57,038 bases of DNA from Rhizobium phaseoli (GTDB lineage Bacteria; Pseudomonadota; Alphaproteobacteria; Rhizobiales; Rhizobiaceae), in contig NZ_ML133591.1 in the NCBI RefSeq assembly GCF_003985125.1, forward strand, positions 1 to 57,038, written 5' to 3'. The notes under the pieces were generated by a model that was not told the DNA's origin, ran no database searches, and saw only the letters and a list, made by a program, of their open reading frames with translations. A program made the position numbers and the translations under genes. Position 1 is the first letter of the stretch. Each line of letters begins with the position of its first letter. Below are positions 51,869-57,038 of the stretch, one piece after another.

Positions 51869-53407
51869 CTATTTGAGGCCGGCATCCGCCAACGGATCTG
51901 CCTGTGTTTGCGAGTCCTTCGATGCGATGTGATCGGCGACTCTCAGCGCCTGACTGGCGACGGTCAGCGCCGGATTGACCGCAGCCGAGGTAGGCAGGAA
52001 ACCGGCGTCGACGACGAAGAGGTTTTCGTGATCGTAGGACCGGCAATAGACATCGAGCGGCGCTGTCGCAGGATCGTTGCCGATCCGGACTGTCCCACAC
52101 TGATGGGACGGCGTGCGCTTGTCGAAAGGCCGCGACAGCACGATCGGAAACCCGACCGACCGCAGGATCGCTTTCAGCTTGGCGACAAGCGCCAGATGGG
52201 CGTCCCAATTGGTTCTCTGCCATTGCAGAATGATCCGATCGCCCTCGACCATGACGCGGCTTTCGGGATTGGGCACGTCTTCGCTCATCGCGTAGAAGTC
52301 GATGGCATGACCTGTGATGAAGCGCAGAAGCCATTCCGGAGCCTGCGGCAGAGAGCCCTTCAGAACCTTTTCGGAGATGCGGCCCAGGAGCTGCACGTTG
52401 CCGAGTGGCGGACCGCCCTCTCCGTCGGAGAGATAGAAATCGTTGAAGGCAAAGGTCTTCTGATAGACGGCGGTGTTGCTGAACCGTGGCGAAACGCCGA
52501 TCACGGCGGAAGCGTTGTGGTTCATGAAGTTGCGGCCCACCTGATCGGACGAGTTGGCGAGGCCCCGGGGGAAGCGGTCGTTTTTCGACCGAAGCAACAG
52601 CACCGACGATTGGACCGCCCCGGCCGAAAGGATGACGATGTCAGGCGAGACAGTCAGCGTTTCACCATCCTTGACATAGGTGACCCGGTCGATCCGGCTG
52701 CCTGATCCGGTATCGAGCCGTGTCACGCGTGCATTGGTTTCGAGCCGGACGTTCTTGTGTCTCAATGCCACCGAAAGTGCGGCGGTCTCGGCGTCCATCT
52801 TGCCGTCCCTTGCATTCGGATGGGCGTCCCAGGGCGTGCGCGCCTTGGAGAGCCAGGCGTCAAGATCGAGGCCGAGCGGCAGCGAAAACGGATGCAGGCC
52901 TTTCGCCTTGAGGCGCGCCCGGACATCGGCGATCGGCGCCTCGTCGGGCACGGGCGGGAATTCGTAAGCAGTCGAGTGATAAGGTTCGGTCGGATCGTCG
53001 CCGAGACTGCCGCGGACCTGATACATCCGCTCCGCCTTCGAGTACCAGGGCTCCAACTCCTCATAAGGAAAGGGCCAGGCCGGCGACACGCCTTCGCGGT
53101 GTTCGATGACGCCGAAGTCCTCTCTGCGATAACGCGACAAGACGGCGCCGTAGAATTTCGAATTGCCGCCGACATTGTAATAGTTGCCGGGATTGAAACC
53201 CTTGCCGTTCGCCTCGTACCAGACTTCCCTAGGGCGGAAATGCCCTCGCTGGAAGATGGCGCGCTGGTCACGGTTGACCGGAAGATCGGCAATGTGGTCG
53301 CCGGCTTCGAGGATCAATATGTCAGCGCCGGTCGCGGCCAGGCCGGCGGCGACAGTGGAGCCGCCGACGCCTGAGCCGATGATGACGATGTCTGGTGAAC
53401 TGCTCAT
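51869..53407 (-). CDS. GMC family oxidoreductase, glucoside-dehydrogenase-like
   Basis: 512 residues. FAD motif IIGSGVGGSTVAAGLA near 10-25, GGNSKFYGAVLSRYRREDFG near 79-98, and a C-terminal SHQCGTVRIGND plus NPALTVASQALRVADHI, close to the pyranose 2-oxidase and glucoside 3-dehydrogenase branch of GMC enzymes. No Tat signal is seen, so it is probably cytoplasmic. It may oxidise a ring hydroxyl of an imported sugar. The adjoining Gfo/Idh/MocA enzyme would fit further redox steps. Confidence 0.87.
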   Translation of the reverse strand: MSSSPDIVIIGSGVGGSTVAAGLAATGADILILEAGDHIADLPVNRDQRAIFQRGHFRPREVWYEANGKGFNPGNYYNVGGNSKFYGAVLSRYRREDFGVIEHREGVSPAWPFPYEELEPWYSKAERMYQVRGSLGDDPTEPYHSTAYEFPPVPDEAPIADVRARLKAKGLHPFSLPLGLDLDAWLSKARTPWDAHPNARDGKMDAETAALSVALRHKNVRLETNARVTRLDTGSGSRIDRVTYVKDGETLTVSPDIVILSAGAVQSSVLLLRSKNDRFPRGLANSSDQVGRNFMNHNASAVIGVSPRFSNTAVYQKTFAFNDFYLSDGEGGPPLGNVQLLGRISEKVLKGSLPQAPEWLLRFITGHAIDFYAMSEDVPNPESRVMVEGDRIILQWQRTNWDAHLALVAKLKAILRSVGFPIVLSRPFDKRTPSHQCGTVRIGNDPATAPLDVYCRSYDHENLFVVDAGFLPTSAAVNPALTVASQALRVADHIASKDSQTQADPLADAGLK

Positions 53408-53422
53408 CTTAGCCTCTGGCCA

Positions 53423-54538
53423 TCAGGCGATCCGCATCTGGCTGTCGGGATCGAAGAACACGGCCTTGTCGAGATTGAAGGCGAGACGGGTGTTCTGGCC
53501 AGGCGCAATGCCGGCATCGGCGCGCAGGCGGGCGACGACGGATTTGCCGCCGAGCTTGGTGACGGCAAAGGTGTCGGAGCCGGCCGGTTCGACCACCTCG
53601 ATCAGGCAATCGTCCTCGGTCAGCGAGCGCGCCTTGCGGTCGGCTCCGTCAGGATCGGTCAAGGCCTCTGGGCGGATGCCGAAGATTACCTGCTTGCCGG
53701 CATAGGCGGAGAGGCCGTTGGCGCCTGCAACGACCGGCAATCGCAGCGGCGCAGCATTCGGCCGCTCCAGCGACACGGCAAGCCCGGAGGCGCCATTCTC
53801 GACGGTGGCGTTGAGCAGGTTCATCGCCGGCGATCCCATGAAGTCGGCGACGAAGAGATTGGCCGGGCTGTTATAGATCTCGGCCGGCGTGCCGAACTGC
53901 TGCAGCACCCCGTCCTTCAGCACGGCGATCTTGGTCGCCAGCGTCATCGCCTCGATCTGGTCGTGGGTGACATAGACGAAGGTGGTGCCCATGCGCTGAT
54001 GCAGCCGCTTGATCTCGGTGCGCATGTCGACGCGCAGCTTGGCGTCGAGATTGGAAAGCGGCTCGTCGAACAGGAAGACCTGCGGATTGCGCACCAGCGC
54101 CCGGCCCATGGCGACACGCTGGCGCTGGCCGCCGGAGAGCTGGCTCGGCTTGCGGTCGAGCAGATGGCCGATCTGCAGCATGTCGGAGACCTGTTTGATC
54201 GCCTTGGCCCGCTCCTCCTTCGGAACGCCGCGGATTTCCATGCCGAAGGCGATGTTGCCCGCCACCGTCATGTTCGGATAGAGCGCATAGGACTGGAACA
54301 CCATGGCGATGTCGCGCTTGGACGGGTGCAGGCCATTGATCGCCCGCCCGTCGATCCGGATATCGCCCGAGGTGATCGTCTCCAGCCCGGCAATGGTGTT
54401 GAGTAGGGTCGACTTGCCGCAGCCGGACGGGCCGACCAGCACCAGGAAGCCGCCCTTTTCGAGTTCGAGGTCGATGCCCTTGAGAATGTCGACGGCGCCG
54501 AAGCGTTTTCTGAGACCGGAGATTTCCAGGAAGGCCAT
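53423..54538 (-). CDS. Sugar ABC transporter ATP-binding protein (UgpC/MsmK type)
   Basis: 371 residues. Walker A GPSGCGKST at 37-45, signature LSGGQRQRVAMGRAL at about 134-148, Walker B VFLFDEPLSNLD, switch His in VYVTHDQIEAM, then a C-terminal TOBE/OB domain from about residue 240 as in MalK-type ATPases. It powers the two permeases next to it, three bases away. Confidence 0.94.
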   Translation of the reverse strand: MAFLEISGLRKRFGAVDILKGIDLELEKGGFLVLVGPSGCGKSTLLNTIAGLETITSGDIRIDGRAINGLHPSKRDIAMVFQSYALYPNMTVAGNIAFGMEIRGVPKEERAKAIKQVSDMLQIGHLLDRKPSQLSGGQRQRVAMGRALVRNPQVFLFDEPLSNLDAKLRVDMRTEIKRLHQRMGTTFVYVTHDQIEAMTLATKIAVLKDGVLQQFGTPAEIYNSPANLFVADFMGSPAMNLLNATVENGASGLAVSLERPNAAPLRLPVVAGANGLSAYAGKQVIFGIRPEALTDPDGADRKARSLTEDDCLIEVVEPAGSDTFAVTKLGGKSVVARLRADAGIAPGQNTRLAFNLDKAVFFDPDSQMRIA

Positions 54539-54541
54539 GAC

Positions 54542-55480
54542 TTACCCTTTGACTGCGCCCGCCATCAGACCGCGCACGAAGTAGCGGCCGGCGAGGATAT
54601 AGACGATGAGTGTCGGAACGGCCGCGATCATCGCCGCGGCCATGTTGACATTGTATTCGACCACCCCGGTCGAGGTGTTGACGACATTGTTGAGCGCCAC
54701 CGTCATCGGCATGGAGTCGCCGGTGCCGGCATAGGCGGAAGCAAACAGGAAGTCGTTCCAGATATTGGTGAACTGGTAGATGACGGTGACGACGATGATC
54801 GGCAGCGAGTTCGGCAGCATGATGCGGCGGAAGATCTGGAAGAAGCTGGCGCCGTCGACCTGGGCGGCGCGCACCAGCTCGGTCGGAAAGGCCTCGTAAA
54901 AATTGCGGAAGAACAGCGTGGTGAAGCCCAAGCCATAGACGACATGGACGAAGACCAGGTTGACCGTCGAATTGCCGAAGCCGAAGTTCCAGCCGGTGGC
55001 CTTCTGCAGGGTGACGCCGAAGCGGCCGAGCGAGCCGAGGATGGTCGCCATCGGCAAGAGCACCGACTGGAACGGGATGAAGCAGGCAAACAGCATCAGC
55101 CCGAACACCAGCGTATGGCCGGGGAAACGCCATTTGGTCAGGATATAGCCGTTCAGCGCTCCCATGATGGTGGAGATGGCGACGGCCGGCACCACCATCT
55201 TGATCGAGTTCCAGAAATAGCCCTTGATGCCGGCGCAGGTCAGGCCGACGCAGGCCTCGCCCCAGGCCTTGATCCAGGGATCGAAGGTCGGCGCCTGCGG
55301 CAGCGCCAGCATGTTGCCGCCCTGGATCTCGTCCATCGTCTTGAACGAGGTGGTCAGCATGACGAAGAGCGGCATCAGGTAGAGGATGGCGAAGATCACC
55401 AGCAGGCCGTAGATGACCAGCCGGCCGAGAAAGCGGGCATTGTTGCTGGAATGGGAGGGAGAGGAAACCGAGATGCTCAT
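54542..55480 (-). CDS. Carbohydrate ABC transporter permease (MalG type)
   Basis: 312 residues, six predicted membrane helices, first at about 21-42. The EAA loop, which contacts the ATPase, reads ELVRAAQVDGASFFQIFRRI. Its ATG overlaps the stop of the partner permease by four bases (ATGA). Together they form the membrane channel for a sugar-type substrate. Confidence 0.93.
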   Translation of the reverse strand: MSISVSSPSHSSNNARFLGRLVIYGLLVIFAILYLMPLFVMLTTSFKTMDEIQGGNMLALPQAPTFDPWIKAWGEACVGLTCAGIKGYFWNSIKMVVPAVAISTIMGALNGYILTKWRFPGHTLVFGLMLFACFIPFQSVLLPMATILGSLGRFGVTLQKATGWNFGFGNSTVNLVFVHVVYGLGFTTLFFRNFYEAFPTELVRAAQVDGASFFQIFRRIMLPNSLPIIVVTVIYQFTNIWNDFLFASAYAGTGDSMPMTVALNNVVNTSTGVVEYNVNMAAAMIAAVPTLIVYILAGRYFVRGLMAGAVKG

Positions 55481-56430
55481 CGCGTCTTCTCCTTCAGTTC
55501 GGAATAGAGATAGGGCACGATGATCGCCGAGATGGTCATCAGCATGATGATGGCGCTGGCCGAGCCGACGGCCATCTCGTTGCGCTTGAAGGTATATTCA
55601 TACATGAAGTTGGACGGCAGCCAGGCCGAGCCGCCCGGCCCGCCCGAGGTCAGCGCCACGACGAGGTCGTAGGACTTGATCGCCATATGGGCGAGCACGA
55701 TGAAGGCGGAGAGAAAGATCGGCCGCAAGAGCGGAATGACGATGCGGCGATAGAGCTGGAAGGGCGAGGCGCCGTCGATCTGCGCCGCCTTCATGATCTC
55801 GCCGTCGATGCCGCGTAAGCCCGCCAGGAACATCGCCATGACGAAGCCCGAGGCCTGCCAGACACCGGCGATGACGACGGTGTAGATGACGAAGTCCTTG
55901 TTCTTGATCCAGTCGAAGTGGAAGCTCGTCCAGCCGAAGTGGTGCAGCGTCTGTTCGAGCCCAAGGCCGGGATCGAGGAACCACTTCCAGGCCACCCCGG
56001 TGACGATGAAGGAGAGCGCCATCGGATAGAGGAAGATCGGCCTGAGCAGCCCCTCGCCACGGATCTTCTGGTCGAGCAGGATGGCAAGCAGCAGGCCAAG
56101 GCCTAAGCAGATGCCGACATAGAGGAAGCCGAAGATCGCCATGTTGGTGATCGAGGTATACCAGGACGACGGCGGGTCGCTCTCGAAGGTCCAGCGCCAC
56201 AGCCGCTGATAGGCGCGTGCCCCGGTCAGCGCATAGGACGGAAAGGTCTTGGAATTGGTGAAGGACAGATAGGCCGTCCAGACGATGAAGCCGTAGACGA
56301 AGACCAGGGTGATGACGAAGCTCGGCGCCAACACGATCTTCGGCAGCGCATCCTGCAGCCGGCCCCGCAGCGAGATCGGCGTCACTTGCCCGGGGGTCAG
56401 AACCGGATCGGTGGTGGCAACTGTGCTCAT
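55477..56430 (-). CDS. Carbohydrate ABC transporter permease (MalF type)
   Basis: 317 residues from ATG 56430, which follows GGGAG; in-frame starts at 56439 and 56466 lie on or before that ribosome site. Six predicted membrane helices. The EAA loop reads GEIMKAAQIDGASPFQLYRR. First of the two permeases in the operon, after the binding-protein gene and the stem-loop. Confidence 0.93.
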   Translation of the reverse strand: MSTVATTDPVLTPGQVTPISLRGRLQDALPKIVLAPSFVITLVFVYGFIVWTAYLSFTNSKTFPSYALTGARAYQRLWRWTFESDPPSSWYTSITNMAIFGFLYVGICLGLGLLLAILLDQKIRGEGLLRPIFLYPMALSFIVTGVAWKWFLDPGLGLEQTLHHFGWTSFHFDWIKNKDFVIYTVVIAGVWQASGFVMAMFLAGLRGIDGEIMKAAQIDGASPFQLYRRIVIPLLRPIFLSAFIVLAHMAIKSYDLVVALTSGGPGGSAWLPSNFMYEYTFKRNEMAVGSASAIIMLMTISAIIVPYLYSELKEKTR

Positions 56431-56486
56431 GGATATCATCTCCCTTCCCGCAGGATCGCTCGGCATTTATCGCTGCGGAGCCTGAA

Positions 56487-56514
56487 GCTTCCCCGCGAGA
56501 TCACGCGGGGAAGC
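56487..56514. promoter_or_regulatory. Stem-loop between binding-protein and permease genes
   Basis: GCTTCCCCGCG and its complement form a perfect 11-base stem with a 6-base loop, 17 bases after the stop of the binding-protein gene. Such stems protect the upstream message so that the binding protein is made in excess over the membrane parts. No T run follows, so it is more likely a stabiliser or partial terminator. Confidence 0.6.
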
Positions 56515-56531
56515 ATTGTCATCGACGACCC

Positions 56532-57038
56532 TTAGCGGGCGTCGTCGATTGCCTGGACCAGCTGGGTGACGGCTTCGTCGGAGCTCTTGATCTGGCCGTG
56601 GACGAACTTCGAGACGACGTCCTTATAGGCATTGGCGATCGCCGGCGGCGCGCCGTAACCCTGGGCGAGCGAACCGAACAGCGTGCCGCCCTCATTGGCG
56701 GCCTTCAGATCGGCGATGCCCTTCTTGCCGCAGGCGTCGAAGTCGGTGTCGGGAACGTCGGTGCGGGCCGGCACCGAACCCTTGACGACGTTGAAGGCCG
56801 ACTGGAAGCTCTTCGACAGCGTTGCCGTTGCCAGCGCCACCTGCGCCGCCTTGCGGTCGTCGGGCACGTTGAACATGCCGAACATGTCGGAGTTGTAGAT
56901 GACGCTGCCGTCGGTGCCCGGGAAGCGGTAGCACAGGAAGTCCTTGTCCGGGGTCTTCTTGGCGGCGACGAATTCGCCCTTGGCCCAGTCGCCCATCACC
57001 TGCACCAGCGCATCACCCTTGATGACCATGGCGGTCGC
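56532..57038 (-). CDS. Sugar ABC transporter substrate-binding protein, C-terminal part
   Basis: About 168 codons are visible; the N-terminus and signal peptide are beyond the right edge. The chain has the type 1 solute-binding pattern: KGDALVQVMGDWAKGEF, DFLCYRFPGTDGSVIYNSD and a C-terminal helix ending VQAIDDAR. It delivers the substrate in the periplasm to the permeases downstream. Most similar in layout to glucose/mannose-type binding proteins, but the substrate is not readable from this fragment. Confidence 0.9.
   Translation of the reverse strand, partial: ATAMVIKGDALVQVMGDWAKGEFVAAKKTPDKDFLCYRFPGTDGSVIYNSDMFGMFNVPDDRKAAQVALATATLSKSFQSAFNVVKGSVPARTDVPDTDFDACGKKGIADLKAANEGGTLFGSLAQGYGAPPAIANAYKDVVSKFVHGQIKSSDEAVTQLVQAIDDAR

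Noticed and set aside
50792..52705. A 637-codon open frame antisense to the two GMC genes
   Set aside because: It crosses two gene boundaries, has unnatural composition and no start signal, whereas the sense genes have all motifs.
1..57038. CRISPR arrays, rRNA genes or a replication origin
   Set aside because: No regularly spaced repeats, rRNA segments, or DnaA-box or repABC features were seen on reading both strands.

Overview
The window looks like chromosome of a GC-rich alphaproteobacterium of the Rhizobiaceae, most likely the genus Rhizobium (R. leguminosarum or R. etli type). The signs are codon use, a cobalamin-dependent ribonucleotide reductase (nrdJ), BA14K and DUF1236 envelope proteins, GGAAC-N16-CGTT promoters of the EcfG type, and a sugar ABC-transporter operon of rhizobial style. 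The species call is an inference from protein resemblance; no search was run.

Positions 1 to about 13070 are an accessory island. It starts inside an IS66-family element (first codons of tnpA at the left edge, terminal repeat near 119) that seems to have cut into a gene whose 3' end survives at 121-315. A tightly coupled three-gene operon follows on the minus strand: a type III Res-like helicase-nuclease, a Mod-like adenine-type DNA methylase and a Z1-type ATPase. This matches the helicase-methylase-ATPase (Hma-like) candidate defence layout. Next comes a decaying stretch with a frameshifted P-loop NTPase, then a recombination module: a short serine-recombinase-like protein lacking the nucleophile serine, a small unknown protein and a large serine recombinase. 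The large recombinase frame has no stop. It runs antisense through an intact tRNA-Leu(UAA) gene and straight into a CinA-type gene, which marks the island edge.

Positions 13072 to 20232 are core genes: tRNA-Leu, cinA-like, a universal stress protein, gpt and nrdJ. Two NrdR-box-like sites 31 bases apart lie in front of nrdJ. Positions 20233 to 21860 hold debris of a second accessory insertion: a decayed CD-NTase (CBASS cyclase) and small frameshifted ORFs.

Positions 21923 to 28182 hold a pirin, an isochorismatase-like hydrolase, a LysR regulator, an SDR oxidoreductase and two convergent exported ClpP-like proteins, each with a C-terminal extension. Positions 28542 to 35343 hold a MEKHLA protein and a complete phenylalanine/tyrosine degradation set (phhA, hpd, hmgA, fumarylacetoacetase, maiA) with two divergent Lrp/AsnC regulators.

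Positions 35389 to 46899 are an envelope and stress region: L,D-transpeptidase, a protein with two HARP-like segments, BA14K, two DUF1236 proteins, a methyltransferase, a two-component pair, a Gly/Asn-rich exported protein, a GFA enzyme, exonuclease III and several small hydrophilic or membrane proteins. Three EcfG-type promoters suggest a general-stress regulon. Positions 46919 to the end are one minus-strand operon, read from the right: sugar-type binding protein (partial), a stem-loop, two permeases, ATPase, two GMC flavoenzymes, a Gfo/Idh/MocA dehydrogenase and a large FAD oxidoreductase. It is probably uptake and oxidation of an unidentified sugar, glycoside or polyol.
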